A DNA stretch of 64,000 bases. It comes from Prevotella sp. Its GTDB lineage: Bacteria > Bacteroidota > Bacteroidia > Bacteroidales > Bacteroidaceae. Shown here one piece after another: positions 43,042 through 53,081 of this stretch. The stretch covers positions 1-64,000 of the forward strand of contig JAFPVC010000052.1 of assembly GCA_017413085.1 (NCBI GenBank), in the 5' to 3' direction. Positions within the stretch are counted from its first letter, which is position 1. Every line of letters begins with the position of its first letter. The notes beneath the pieces were generated by a model that saw nothing but the letters and a program-made list of their open reading frames with translations, ran no database searches and was not told the DNA's origin. The position numbers were made by a program, and so were the translations under genes.

Positions 43042-46000
43042 ATGAAGAAAGCACTATACATATTTGCACTGCTGGCGCTGCCCGTGCTCAGTGCGGCGGC
43101 AGCAGACTACCGCTTCCACTCCATAGACGTGAGGCAGGGACTGTCGAGCAGCACCGTCAACACCATGCTCGTGGACAGCCGCGGCATGCTGTGGATAGGC
43201 ACCTCGATGGGACTGAACCGCTACGACGGCTACGAGGTGCGCCCCTTCCGCTATTTCGATGCGGAGCGCAAGCACCCGGCGATAAGCGTGGACCGCCTGA
43301 TGGAAGACGGCGGCGGCAATATCTGGATAGCATATAACGGCCAGACTGCTCGCTATGACATGGCGCGGCAGAGCTTCGCGCTTGACGGCAGGGAGTATTT
43401 CACGAAACTGGGCATCATGCTGCCCGCAAAGTATCAGTTTGCCGTCAGCGACAAGGGAAACCTGTGGTTCGTGGCCGACGGGCAAATCATTCACTACGAC
43501 TATGCCTCGCACCGTCGGCAGCAGTGGAAGACGCGCCTCGCACTAGCGGGCAAGACATGGAACTTTGCCGACTGTGCCGAAGGACTGTATCTGTGCGACG
43601 AGCATGAGGTGTGGCGCTTCATAGCCAAGACCGGCAGCGTGCAGCGCATACCGCTGCCGCAGGATATGCTTGCGCCGGGCAACAGGCTGCGCGTGTATGT
43701 GGATTCGGAAAACACGCTGTGGGTATACTCCACCGTGAACGAGGGCATCTGGCACTACGGCGGTGCACAGCCCATGATAGCCAGGCACGGAGGCTCAAAC
43801 GCCATCCGTGGCATATACGACGACGGCAAGGGCAATGTATGGGTGGCTACCGACCACAACGGCGTGTTCGTATGCAGCAAGGCCGACGGCTCGAGCATCC
43901 ACATGCGGAATGTGCGCGGCGACCTGTCGTCGATAGCGTCAGACAATGTCACCTGCATCACAGCCGATGCCAGCGGCGCAATATTCCTCGGCCACTTCAA
44001 GAACGGAGTGTCAGTAAGCAACAGCCACAGCACGCTGTTTCAGAACTGCGGACAGTCATTGGGCGACATCAGCACGATGCTCTTCAGCCGGGGCGGCGAC
44101 CTGTGGCTCGGCACCGACGGCCACGGCGTGTTTGTGAAGCCCAAGGGCGGAACGGAGCAGAAACTGCCATTTCCCGACATCACCATATCGTCGTTCGTGG
44201 AGAGTAGCGACGGCACGGTATGGGTGGGCACTTACAGCGGCGGCATATACAAGATGCGCGGCACAACGGTTGACAAGGTCTTCACGCATGAGAACGGCTC
44301 GCTGCCGGGCAACTCGGCATGGCAGATGGCAGAGGACAACCACCACAACCTGTGGGTGGTGTCTGGTTTTCTGCCGCCCTATAAACTCAGCATGGAAAGC
44401 GGCCGCACCGCCACTGTCAAGGCCGGCGGCAAGACTGTGGCAGGGCTGTCGCTCGCCTTCGACGGGCGGCACACCATGTATGTAGGCACATACAACGGCA
44501 TCTGGGCGTTTGACACCAATACGGGAAAGTCGCAGTTTCTGCTGGGCAACCGCAAGGGTACGCAGCAACTGCTCAATTCGGCTGTGGTCTCCTTGTGCTA
44601 CGACCGCCGGCGCGATGCCCTGTGGATGGCTCACACCACTGGAGTCAGCATGTTTGACATAAAGCGCGACGAACTGTATTACTTCAACGAGCAGAACGGT
44701 CTCTTCGACAGTTATGTGAAAACCATAGTGCAGGACAAGCAGGGCAACATGTGGCTGTCTACAAGCCACGGCATATCCTGCATACAGGCACAGAAGGACG
44801 GAGGCTATGTGGTACACAACTTCTCTGACCGCGTGGGGGTGCAGAACAGTTATTTCAACACGTTTGCGGCGGCCTGCTCGCCTGACGGCGACATACTCTT
44901 CGGAGGTGCCGAGGGCTACACGCTCATATCGCCGTCGGCAATGTATGCAAACAAGCAGAGGCCGCAGCTGAGGCTGGTTGAGGTGACGAGAAGCGGCGAG
45001 GCGTCGTCAATGGCAGTTAACGTTCATGTGGAAATGGACGACGAGGGGGGAGTGGAGCCTGTGCAACTGTCATACGACGACCGTCAGATTACGCTGCGCT
45101 TCTTCACCGGCGACCTGTCGAGCGACGGTCGCGTGCTCTACGCCTACAGGGTAAGGGGACTGAGCAACGACTGGACATACACCACAAAGAACAAGATAGA
45201 GTTTTTCTCTCTGCCACACGGCACATATACGCTTGAGGTGAAAGCCGCCGACGAGAGCGGCGAGTGGGGTGAGGTGCTGTGTGTGAAACTGCGCGTGGCA
45301 CCGCCGTTCTATCTGGCCTGGTGGATGCAGATACTGTATTTCCTGCTCGCTGCCGTGGCTGTCTATGCGGGATACAGAATGGTGCACCGCCGCCATCGCC
45401 GCCGCATAGAGGAGCAGCGCCGCAAGATGGAACAGGCGCAGCAAGTGCAGCTGTCGGAGATGAAACTGCGCTTCTTCACCAACATTAGCCATGACCTGCG
45501 CACGCCGCTGACGCTCATAATCAGCCCGCTGCAGAGCATCCTGGAGGAGTTGAAGGGAAAAGACGCCAAGGCTGGCGACAATGGCGTCGTGGCATCGTTG
45601 AGGAGCCGCCTTGAAATGATTTACCGCAACGCCCGCCTGCTTTACAACCAGGTGAACATGCTGCTGGATTTCCGGCGCCTCGACGTGGGGGCGGAGTCGC
45701 TGAAACTACAGTCAATCGACGTGGCGCAGTATGTAGGCAACATCTGCCAGTCGTTCCACGACTATGCCAGTGAGCGCAATATAAGTTTCGCTTATGAGCC
45801 GTCTGCCGAGCATGTGTTCTTCACCGTAGATGCGGCAAAGCTCAACAAGATAATGTATAACCTGCTGAGCAACGCCTTCAAGTTTACGCCCGATGGGGAG
45901 AATATTACCGTGTCGCTCAAGAATGCTCAGCCGTCGGCCTCAGATTCTCGTCTTGTGATATCTGTTGCCGATACCGGCTGCGGCATCAGCGATGACGACA

Positions 46001-47049
46001 AGGAGCGCATCTTCCAGAGGTTCTATCAAGTGCGCACGGATGACCCCAAGGCCGGCAGCGGCATAGGTCTGCATATAGTCAATGAATATGCCCGCATGCA
46101 CGGTGGCGCGGTGGCTGTAACCGACAATCAGCCGCAAGGGTCAGTGTTTACCGTAACCCTGCCACAATCGGAAGCCACGGCAGTGTCGGAGGAAACAGCG
46201 GCCGTGAGCAAGGAAGACAGCGTAGCGGCTCCACCCCATACAGACATGACGGGGGATGAGGCCACTTCTGCCACCACGATTCTCGTGGTTGACGACAACC
46301 GCGACCTGCGCACATACATTGCCGATAGTCTGCGGCAGGCCTACAAAGGCAAGGGCTACAGCATCATCACCGCTGCCGATGGACAGGAGGCTCTGGAGCA
46401 ACTGGGCAGTAACGACGTGACTCTCGTCGTTACAGACATAATGATGCCGCGCATCGACGGCATGGAACTGACGCGCCGCATAAAGACAAACATCAGGTGG
46501 TCGCACATACCCGTCATAATGCTCACCGCCAAGCAGACCGACCACGACATTATCGGCGGACTGAAGCTCGGTGCCGACGACTACATAACCAAACCCTTCA
46601 ACATAGAGCATCTGCAGCTGCGCATCGACAAGTTTATGGAATGGACGCGGCAGAGCCATGAGGCTTTCCACCGTAAGATAGAGGTGAACCCAAGCGAGAT
46701 TACCATAACGTCGCTCGACGAAGAGTTTGTGGAGCGCGCAGTAAAACTGGTGGAGAGCCACATGGCCGACAGCGACTACTCAGTGGAGAACTTCAGCAGC
46801 GACCTCAATATGTCGCGTGCCAACCTGTATAAGAAGATGATGAGCATCGTGGGCATGGGGCCGCACGACTTCATGCGCTCCATACGCCTAAAACGTGCCC
46901 ACCAGCTGCTCGAACGCTCGCAAAAGCAGGTGTCGGAAATTGCATACGCCGTAGGCTACAGTTCGCCCAAACGCTTCTCAGAGAACTTCAAGGCCGAATA
47001 TGGCATGACGCCCACAGAATTTGTGAAACAATGCAAATCGGCGGTGTGA
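43042..47049 (+). CDS. Hybrid two-component system sensor-regulator (HTCS)
   Basis: 1335 residues. Signal peptide, periplasmic two-bladed-propeller repeats (Reg_prop, many LWIGT/VWVGT motifs such as GMLWIGTSMGLNRYDG, about 25-690), Y_Y_Y domain (about 690-765), membrane helix (about 770-790), HisKA with phospho-accepting His about 817 (FTNISHDLRTPLT), HATPase (NLLSNAFKFTPDG, GSGIGLHIV), receiver with Asp about 1132 (VVTDIMMPRIDG), and AraC-type HTH at the end (SEIAYAVGYSSPKRFSENF). Such one-protein systems sense an oligosaccharide in the periplasm and switch on a nearby polysaccharide locus. The following GH31-GH94-GPH-GH3 genes are the natural targets. Confidence 0.97.
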   Translation: MKKALYIFALLALPVLSAAAADYRFHSIDVRQGLSSSTVNTMLVDSRGMLWIGTSMGLNRYDGYEVRPFRYFDAERKHPAISVDRLMEDGGGNIWIAYNGQTARYDMARQSFALDGREYFTKLGIMLPAKYQFAVSDKGNLWFVADGQIIHYDYASHRRQQWKTRLALAGKTWNFADCAEGLYLCDEHEVWRFIAKTGSVQRIPLPQDMLAPGNRLRVYVDSENTLWVYSTVNEGIWHYGGAQPMIARHGGSNAIRGIYDDGKGNVWVATDHNGVFVCSKADGSSIHMRNVRGDLSSIASDNVTCITADASGAIFLGHFKNGVSVSNSHSTLFQNCGQSLGDISTMLFSRGGDLWLGTDGHGVFVKPKGGTEQKLPFPDITISSFVESSDGTVWVGTYSGGIYKMRGTTVDKVFTHENGSLPGNSAWQMAEDNHHNLWVVSGFLPPYKLSMESGRTATVKAGGKTVAGLSLAFDGRHTMYVGTYNGIWAFDTNTGKSQFLLGNRKGTQQLLNSAVVSLCYDRRRDALWMAHTTGVSMFDIKRDELYYFNEQNGLFDSYVKTIVQDKQGNMWLSTSHGISCIQAQKDGGYVVHNFSDRVGVQNSYFNTFAAACSPDGDILFGGAEGYTLISPSAMYANKQRPQLRLVEVTRSGEASSMAVNVHVEMDDEGGVEPVQLSYDDRQITLRFFTGDLSSDGRVLYAYRVRGLSNDWTYTTKNKIEFFSLPHGTYTLEVKAADESGEWGEVLCVKLRVAPPFYLAWWMQILYFLLAAVAVYAGYRMVHRRHRRRIEEQRRKMEQAQQVQLSEMKLRFFTNISHDLRTPLTLIISPLQSILEELKGKDAKAGDNGVVASLRSRLEMIYRNARLLYNQVNMLLDFRRLDVGAESLKLQSIDVAQYVGNICQSFHDYASERNISFAYEPSAEHVFFTVDAAKLNKIMYNLLSNAFKFTPDGENITVSLKNAQPSASDSRLVISVADTGCGISDDDKERIFQRFYQVRTDDPKAGSGIGLHIVNEYARMHGGAVAVTDNQPQGSVFTVTLPQSEATAVSEETAAVSKEDSVAAPPHTDMTGDEATSATTILVVDDNRDLRTYIADSLRQAYKGKGYSIITAADGQEALEQLGSNDVTLVVTDIMMPRIDGMELTRRIKTNIRWSHIPVIMLTAKQTDHDIIGGLKLGADDYITKPFNIEHLQLRIDKFMEWTRQSHEAFHRKIEVNPSEITITSLDEEFVERAVKLVESHMADSDYSVENFSSDLNMSRANLYKKMMSIVGMGPHDFMRSIRLKRAHQLLERSQKQVSEIAYAVGYSSPKRFSENFKAEYGMTPTEFVKQCKSAV

Positions 47050-47108
47050 TAATACAAAACAGACTGTAGATTGAAACATTTCTGGTAGCAAGTCTGCGAG
47101 ATAATAGT

Positions 47109-47117
47109 TAACTTTGC
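47109..47117 (+). promoter_or_regulatory. -7 box of the GH31 gene
   Basis: TAACTTTGC, 120 bases before the start; the leader contains the TTGAAG hairpin element. Confidence 0.65.
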
Positions 47118-47125
47118 ACTCAGAT

Positions 47126-47210
47126 AATTGAAGGATTGAAAAATTGAAAAATTAAAGTTGCCATGCGGTAAAAACTTCAATTCTTCAATTCTTCAATCCT
47201 TCAATCCTTG
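47126..47210. repeat. TTGAAGAATTGAAG hairpin element with core, copy 3
   Basis: Left arm ATTGAAGGATTGAAAAATTG..., core GTTGCCATGCGGTAAAAAC (47158-47176), right arm TTCAATTCTTCAATTCTTCA... It lies between the GH31 promoter and the coding start, like copy 1 in the flavodoxin leader. Confidence 0.8.
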
Positions 47211-47237
47211 AGATTAAATTACTAAACAATAAACGAT

Positions 47238-50200
47238 ATGAAAAACTATTATTTCGTTTTGGCACTGGCTGCCGGCATGATTGGCGTGCCGGCGTTGGCC
47301 GCAGACTATACGCAGACAGACAAGGGAGTGACAGTGAATGTTTCGGCAGAGACGACTTCACTGACTGGCTTTACTACGGCACCGCGACTGGTGCGCATAC
47401 AGCCCGTGGGCGATGGCATAATGCATGTGTCGGCCACGGCAGAGAAAACATTCCGCGACGCTCCGAGCCTGATAATAGTTCCGCAGAAAAGCCATGAGGG
47501 CTACACCGTGACGGAAAACGGCGGTGTGGTGACGGTCAGTACGCCGAAGATGAAGGCAAACGTGCAGACCAGCACCGGCGAGGTGTGGTTTACCGATGCC
47601 GCCGGCAACATGATACTTCGCGAGCTGCATGGCGGCGGCAAGGGCTTCCGCCCGTATACCTGCACTCAGATACATGCCGACGGCACACCTGAGACATACC
47701 ACGGTTGGAGCACCCGCACGGTGTTTGAGAACATACATCCCAATGAGGCCATATACGGCCTTGGTCAGCATCAGGCCGACGAATGGAACTACAAGGGAAG
47801 GAACGAGGAACTGTTTCAGTATAACACGAAGGTGAGCATACCTTTCTTTGTGAGTTCGGAAGGCTATGGCGTGCTGTTCGACAACTATTCGCTGTCACGC
47901 TTCGGCAATCCGTTGGACTACAGTCAGCTGAACCATGTATTTACCCTGCACGACAAAGACGGGGCGGTGGGCGCACTGACAGGCACTTACACCGCACCTG
48001 GTCAGGAAACACTCATACGGCGTGAGGACAGCATATATTTTGAAAACCTCAAGTCGGCAAAGAACCTTCCGAAATTCAATCTTGCAAATGCCACGGTGAT
48101 ATACGAAGGAACGATAACGCCGCGCATGACGGGCGAATACCGCTTCTCGCATTACTACAGCGGTTATCAGAAGATTTATATTGACGGAAAGTCTGTATAT
48201 ACAGAGGATTTGACAAATAAGGGTTCAAACGAACAGGAGATATGGCGCACGGCGTGGAATCCGAACGCACGCAAGTTTGCCATTAATCTTGAGGCCGGCA
48301 AGACATACACCATACGCATAGAATGGAAGCCCGACGGCGGCGAGGCATACTGCGGACTACGCGCGCTTGAACCAGTCAGCGACGAGGAGCAGCAACGCAT
48401 TTCCATGTTCAGCGAGATGGCGCAGCAACTGGATTATTATGTTATCAGCGGAAAGCGCACCGATGACATAATATCAGGCTATCGCAAACTGACGGGCAAG
48501 GCACAGATTATGCCTGACTGGCTGTTAGGATATTGGCAGAGCCGTGAGCGTTACAAGACGCAGGATGAAATACTTGATGCCCTGAAGGGCTTCCGTAAGC
48601 GCCACCTGCCAATCGACAACATAGTGATGGACTGGAACTACTGGACGCCAGACTCATGGGGAGCGTTTACCTTCGACCCCTCGCGATTCTCCAATCCGAA
48701 GGCAATGATTGACAGCATCCACGGCATGAATGCCAAGATAATGATTTCATGCTGGCCGAAATATTATCTGACGGTAGATAACTTCAGGGAACTCAACGAC
48801 CGCGGCATGATATACCAGCAGAGCGTGAAAGACAGTCTGTATGACTGGCTGGGATATAAATACGCTTTCTACGACGCATACGACAAGGATGCCCGAAAGA
48901 TATTCTGGCGTCAGCTCTATGAGAAACTCGGCACCATAGGCATGGACGCATGGTGGATGGATGCCTCGGAGCCAAACGTGCGCGACTGCACCGACATGGA
49001 GTATCGCAAACTGTTGTGCGGGCCTACGGCATACGGTTCGAGTGACGAGTATTTCAATGCTTACTCTATCGTGAATGCAGAGGCTATCTATGACGGGCAG
49101 CGTGCATACGAAACGGCAGTAGAGCGTCAAGGCATAAAGGCCGACGACAGCCGCACATTGCAGAACTCCACGTCATGGAATGAATGTGGTTATGACAATC
49201 AGTTCTCGCCAGATAATAAGCGTGTGTTCCTGCTTACGCGCAACGGCTTTGCATCAGAGCAGCGATACAGCACAGCCACATGGTCGGGCGACATCGGCAC
49301 ACGCTGGGAGGATATGAAGGCGCAGATAACAGCCGGACTGAACTTCTCCATCTCCGGCGTGCCTTACTGGAGTCAGGATATTGGCGGTTTCTCAGTAGAG
49401 AACCGTTATGCCAAGGCGGCGGGCGAGTTTGAAAAGACCGGCGTGGAGAATGCCGACATGAAGGAGTGGCGCGAGCTCAACGTGCGTTGGCATCAGGTAG
49501 GCATGTTTGCACCGATGTATCGTGTGCACGGGCAGTATCCATTCCGTGAGCCTTGGAACATAGCTCCAGAGGGACATCCGGCATACGCTGCGATATGCGA
49601 ATGTCTCGACATGCGCTATCGCCTCATGCCTTACATCTACTCGCTTGCAGCCGATGTGCATTTCAACGACTATACCATCATGCGCCCGCTTGTGATGGAC
49701 TTTAATGATGACCCGAAGGCCTTGAATGTTGCTTATCAGTTTATGTTCGGTCCTGCCATCATGGTAAATCCTATATATAAATATGGTGAGCGCAGTCGCG
49801 AGGTGTATATGCCGAAGGGCTCTGTATGGTATGACCTTTATACCGGCAAGGTGGTGAGCAATGGCGGCGAGACAAAGACACTCGATGCTCCTTACGAGCG
49901 CATACCGCTGCTTGTGCGTGGCGGCAGCATCGTGCCAGTAGGTCCTGCGTTGGAATATACGCAGCAGCGCAAGGCTGAGAACATCCGTCTGTATGTATAT
50001 GAGGGAGCCGATGGCGAGTTCAACCTGTATGAGGATGAGGGAACAAACTACGGTTATGAGGCCGGACGCTATGCCAACATCCAGATATGCTATGACGATG
50101 CAAAGAAGCAACTTACCATTGGCGACCGTCATGGTGAGTTCCAGGGAATGCTGAAGCAGCGCACCTTCACTGTGGTGTTCTGTGGTAAGCAATCGCCCAA

Positions 50201-50279
50201 GGGGTATGCCCCAGAGGCCCAAGGCATCGTGGTGAAGTATGACGGAAAGAAGAAAACCATACGGCTACGCACGAAGTAA
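47238..50279 (+). CDS. GH31 alpha-glycosidase with PA14 insertion, probably alpha-xylosidase
   Basis: 1013 residues with a signal peptide (about 1-21). An N-terminal beta-sandwich contains an inserted PA14 domain (about 285-380; TPRMTGEYRFSHYYSGYQKIY). The GH31 barrel follows, with nucleophile Asp about 575 in AWWMDASEP and acid Asp about 685 in TWSGDIG. A PA14 insertion and WWMDA(S/T)EP are features of alpha-xylosidases that remove xylose from xyloglucan oligosaccharides; alpha-glucosidase activity cannot be excluded. The signal peptide places it in the periplasm or at the surface. It follows the HTCS gene and precedes the GH94 operon. Confidence 0.9.
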   Translation: MKNYYFVLALAAGMIGVPALAADYTQTDKGVTVNVSAETTSLTGFTTAPRLVRIQPVGDGIMHVSATAEKTFRDAPSLIIVPQKSHEGYTVTENGGVVTVSTPKMKANVQTSTGEVWFTDAAGNMILRELHGGGKGFRPYTCTQIHADGTPETYHGWSTRTVFENIHPNEAIYGLGQHQADEWNYKGRNEELFQYNTKVSIPFFVSSEGYGVLFDNYSLSRFGNPLDYSQLNHVFTLHDKDGAVGALTGTYTAPGQETLIRREDSIYFENLKSAKNLPKFNLANATVIYEGTITPRMTGEYRFSHYYSGYQKIYIDGKSVYTEDLTNKGSNEQEIWRTAWNPNARKFAINLEAGKTYTIRIEWKPDGGEAYCGLRALEPVSDEEQQRISMFSEMAQQLDYYVISGKRTDDIISGYRKLTGKAQIMPDWLLGYWQSRERYKTQDEILDALKGFRKRHLPIDNIVMDWNYWTPDSWGAFTFDPSRFSNPKAMIDSIHGMNAKIMISCWPKYYLTVDNFRELNDRGMIYQQSVKDSLYDWLGYKYAFYDAYDKDARKIFWRQLYEKLGTIGMDAWWMDASEPNVRDCTDMEYRKLLCGPTAYGSSDEYFNAYSIVNAEAIYDGQRAYETAVERQGIKADDSRTLQNSTSWNECGYDNQFSPDNKRVFLLTRNGFASEQRYSTATWSGDIGTRWEDMKAQITAGLNFSISGVPYWSQDIGGFSVENRYAKAAGEFEKTGVENADMKEWRELNVRWHQVGMFAPMYRVHGQYPFREPWNIAPEGHPAYAAICECLDMRYRLMPYIYSLAADVHFNDYTIMRPLVMDFNDDPKALNVAYQFMFGPAIMVNPIYKYGERSREVYMPKGSVWYDLYTGKVVSNGGETKTLDAPYERIPLLVRGGSIVPVGPALEYTQQRKAENIRLYVYEGADGEFNLYEDEGTNYGYEAGRYANIQICYDDAKKQLTIGDRHGEFQGMLKQRTFTVVFCGKQSPKGYAPEAQGIVVKYDGKKKTIRLRTK

Positions 50280-50410
50280 TTCATTATGCATTAGACGAAT
50301 TGTGCATTATGACGATAATGTCGTTTGACGGTTTTTTAGAAAAATATGTGAGTGTTTTCAATAGAAAACAGACAGTTTTTCGTTTATAAATAAAAAAACG
50401 GGACATAAAA

Positions 50411-50443
50411 TTTGTGTCTGCAAAATAAATTAATTATCTTTGC
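50411..50443 (+). promoter_or_regulatory. Promoter of the GH94-GPH-GH3 operon
   Basis: TTTG at 50411-50414, 20-base spacer, TATCTTTGC at 50435-50443: full consensus. The transcript would start about 25 bases before the GH94 ATG. Confidence 0.85.
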
Positions 50444-50472
50444 AGGTGCTTTATATACATAACTAAGAAATT

Positions 50473-53064
50473 ATGACACCGAAACAATATGGACATTTCG
50501 ATGACGCTCAGCGTGAGTACGTCATTACTAATCCTGCTACCCCGTTCCCATGGATAAACTATCTGGGCAACGAGGATTTCTTTTCACTTATCAGTAATAC
50601 CGCCGGCGGTTATTCTTTTTACAAGGATGCCAAGTTCCGCCGCATCACACGCTACCGCTACAACGGCGTGCCGATGGATAACGGCGGCAGGTATTTTTAT
50701 ATAATGAGCAACGGCTCTCTCCCTAACGTGGAGGATGGGGAGAGAATCTTCTGGTCTCCATCATGGAAACCCTGCAAGACTCCGCTCGACCGCTATGAGT
50801 GCCGCCACGGTATGGGATACACGCGTATTACTGGTGAGCGCGACGGTATAGAAGCCAGCATGCTGTTCTTCGTGCCGCTCAAGACTCATGCCGAGGTGCA
50901 GCGCGTGACGCTGCGCAACACGTCAGGCGAGGTGAAGCGCCTGCGTCTGTTCTCTTTCACGGAGTGGTGCTTGTGGAATGCCGTGACCGATATGGAAAAT
51001 TTCCAGCGCAACTGGTCAACGGGTGAAGTGGAGATAGAGCAGGGCGATTACTGTGCCATATATCACAAGACGGAATACAAGGAGCGTCGCAACCACTATG
51101 CCTTCTACTCGGTAAATACAAAAGTAAGTGGTTTTGATACTGACCGTGAGTCATTCATAGGACTGTATAACGGTTTCGAGGCACCGCAGTGCGTCATTGA
51201 GGGACAGTCGCGTAACTCCATAGCCCACGGTTGGAGTCCTGTTGCATCGCACTCTATCGACGTTGAGCTGCAGCCCGGTGAGCAGCGTGACCTTATCTTC
51301 CTGCTGGGCTATGTGGAGAACGAGCAGGACGATAAATTCTCTGCTGAAGACATAGAGCGCAAGCGCAAGGGCGAGTTGCTGTCGTCGCAGGATTCTGACG
51401 TTACACTTGTCAATAAGCGCAAGGCTCATGCATTGATAGAGCGTTTCAGTAGGGTAGAGGCTGTGGATGAGGCATTCCGCGAACTTCGTGCATATTGGGA
51501 TGAACTTCTGGGTAAGTTTACGTTGAAGAGTTCTGACGAACGCCTGAACCGCATGGTGAACATCTGGAACCAGTATCAGTGTATGATAACGTTCAACTTC
51601 TCACGCTCTGCAAGTTTCTTTGAGAGTGGAGTAGGGCGTGGCATGGGCTTCCGCGACTCAAATCAGGATCTCGTGGGCTTCGTGCATCAGGTGCCGGAGC
51701 GTGCCCGCCAGCGTATCATTGACATAGCATCCACGCAGTTCCCTGATGGAGGCTGCTATCACCAGTATCAGCCTCTGACAAAACACGGCAACAACGACAT
51801 TGGCGGTGGCTTCAACGATGACCCTATGTGGCTTATCTTCGGTACTGTGGCATATATAAAGGAGACAGGCGACTTCTCCATACTCAGCGAGATGGTGCCG
51901 TGGGACAACGAACCGGGTACAGAGGTGACACTGCTAGAACATCTGCGTATCTCATTTAATCATGTTGTAGAGAACCTCGGTCCGCATGGCCTGCCGCTCA
52001 TCGGTCGTGCCGATTGGAACGACTGTCTGAACCTGAACTGCTTCTCATGGAACCCCGACGAGTCTTTCCAAACCACAGAGAACAAGACAGAAGGCTCTAA
52101 GGCCGAATCGCTTATGATAGCCGGCCTGTTTGTGTATTGCGGAAAGCAGTTTGTGGAACTCTTGGAGCAGTTAAGTGATTCTTCAACTCTTCAATCCTTC
52201 AATCCTTCAACTCTTCAATCCTTTAACTCTTCAATTCTTCAATCCTTCAATTCTTCAATCCTTCAGATGGAGCAAGCTGTCAAGCAGTATGGTTGGGATG
52301 GTGACTGGTATCTGCGTGCCTATGACTACTATGGCAATAAGATAGGCTCGAAGGAGAATGACGAAGGCAAACTGTTTATCGAGAGTCAGGGTTTCTGCAC
52401 CATGGCAGGCATTGGCCGTGAAGAGGGCATGGTGGATAAGTCACTCGACTCATGCAAACGTTATCTCGACACAGAGCACGGCATGGTGCTCAACTGGCCT
52501 GCCTACACCACGTATCATGTGGAGATGGGTGAGATAAGCTCTTATCCTGCAGGATATAAGGAAAACGCCGGCATCTTCTGTCACAACAATCCTTGGGTGA
52601 TAATAGGTGAAGCACTTGCTGGTCGTGGAAACGATGCTTGGGAGCATTACACCAAGATATGTCCGGCATGGATTCAAGACCAAGACCTGCACAAAGTAGA
52701 ACCATACGTCTATTGTCAGATGGTGGCCGGTCGTGATGCCGCACGCCCTGGCGAGGGTAAGAACTCATGGCTCACGGGTACGGCAGCTTGGAACTGGTTT
52801 ACCATTACGCAGTATATTCTGGGCATACAGCCTGCCTATGATGGTATTGTCATATCACCATGCTTGCCAGAGAGTATCAATGAGTATACTGTTCACCGTC
52901 GTTTCCGCGATGCTGACTACGACATAACGGTACAGAACCCACACAACCTGCAGCGTGGTCGCATTGCACTCACTATCGACGGTCAGCCTGTTTCCGGCAA
53001 TAAAATACCATACACCGCAGGCCACCACACCGTGGTAGCGGTTATAACTACTTCAGAAAACTGA
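50473..53064 (+). CDS. GH94 cellobiose phosphorylase-like enzyme carrying an in-frame repeat insertion
   Basis: 863 residues, no signal peptide, so cytoplasmic. The N-terminus ([33 protein letters not shown]) and the catalytic [11 protein letters not shown] (general acid Asp about 514) are typical of cellobiose phosphorylase, which splits cellobiose with phosphate into glucose-1-phosphate and glucose. Residues about 569-598 are [14 protein letters not shown]-type repeats encoded by a TTCAATCC tract. Without them the length is about the usual 810-830. The tract is a multiple of three and keeps the frame. First gene of an operon with the GPH transporter and GH3. Confidence 0.92.
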   Translation: MTPKQYGHFDDAQREYVITNPATPFPWINYLGNEDFFSLISNTAGGYSFYKDAKFRRITRYRYNGVPMDNGGRYFYIMSNGSLPNVEDGERIFWSPSWKPCKTPLDRYECRHGMGYTRITGERDGIEASMLFFVPLKTHAEVQRVTLRNTSGEVKRLRLFSFTEWCLWNAVTDMENFQRNWSTGEVEIEQGDYCAIYHKTEYKERRNHYAFYSVNTKVSGFDTDRESFIGLYNGFEAPQCVIEGQSRNSIAHGWSPVASHSIDVELQPGEQRDLIFLLGYVENEQDDKFSAEDIERKRKGELLSSQDSDVTLVNKRKAHALIERFSRVEAVDEAFRELRAYWDELLGKFTLKSSDERLNRMVNIWNQYQCMITFNFSRSASFFESGVGRGMGFRDSNQDLVGFVHQVPERARQRIIDIASTQFPDGGCYHQYQPLTKHGNNDIGGGFNDDPMWLIFGTVAYIKETGDFSILSEMVPWDNEPGTEVTLLEHLRISFNHVVENLGPHGLPLIGRADWNDCLNLNCFSWNPDESFQTTENKTEGSKAESLMIAGLFVYCGKQFVELLEQLSDSSTLQSFNPSTLQSFNSSILQSFNSSILQMEQAVKQYGWDGDWYLRAYDYYGNKIGSKENDEGKLFIESQGFCTMAGIGREEGMVDKSLDSCKRYLDTEHGMVLNWPAYTTYHVEMGEISSYPAGYKENAGIFCHNNPWVIIGEALAGRGNDAWEHYTKICPAWIQDQDLHKVEPYVYCQMVAGRDAARPGEGKNSWLTGTAAWNWFTITQYILGIQPAYDGIVISPCLPESINEYTVHRRFRDADYDITVQNPHNLQRGRIALTIDGQPVSGNKIPYTAGHHTVVAVITTSEN
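52179..52266. repeat. TTCAATCCTTCAA tract inside the GH94 gene
   Basis: About ten copies of CTTCAATC/CTTCAACT in a row, in frame within the coding sequence. Same motif as the intergenic tracts at 11968, 39571 and 47126, but without the GTTGCC core. Confidence 0.88.
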
Positions 53065-53081
53065 ATAATTAACCTAAAACA

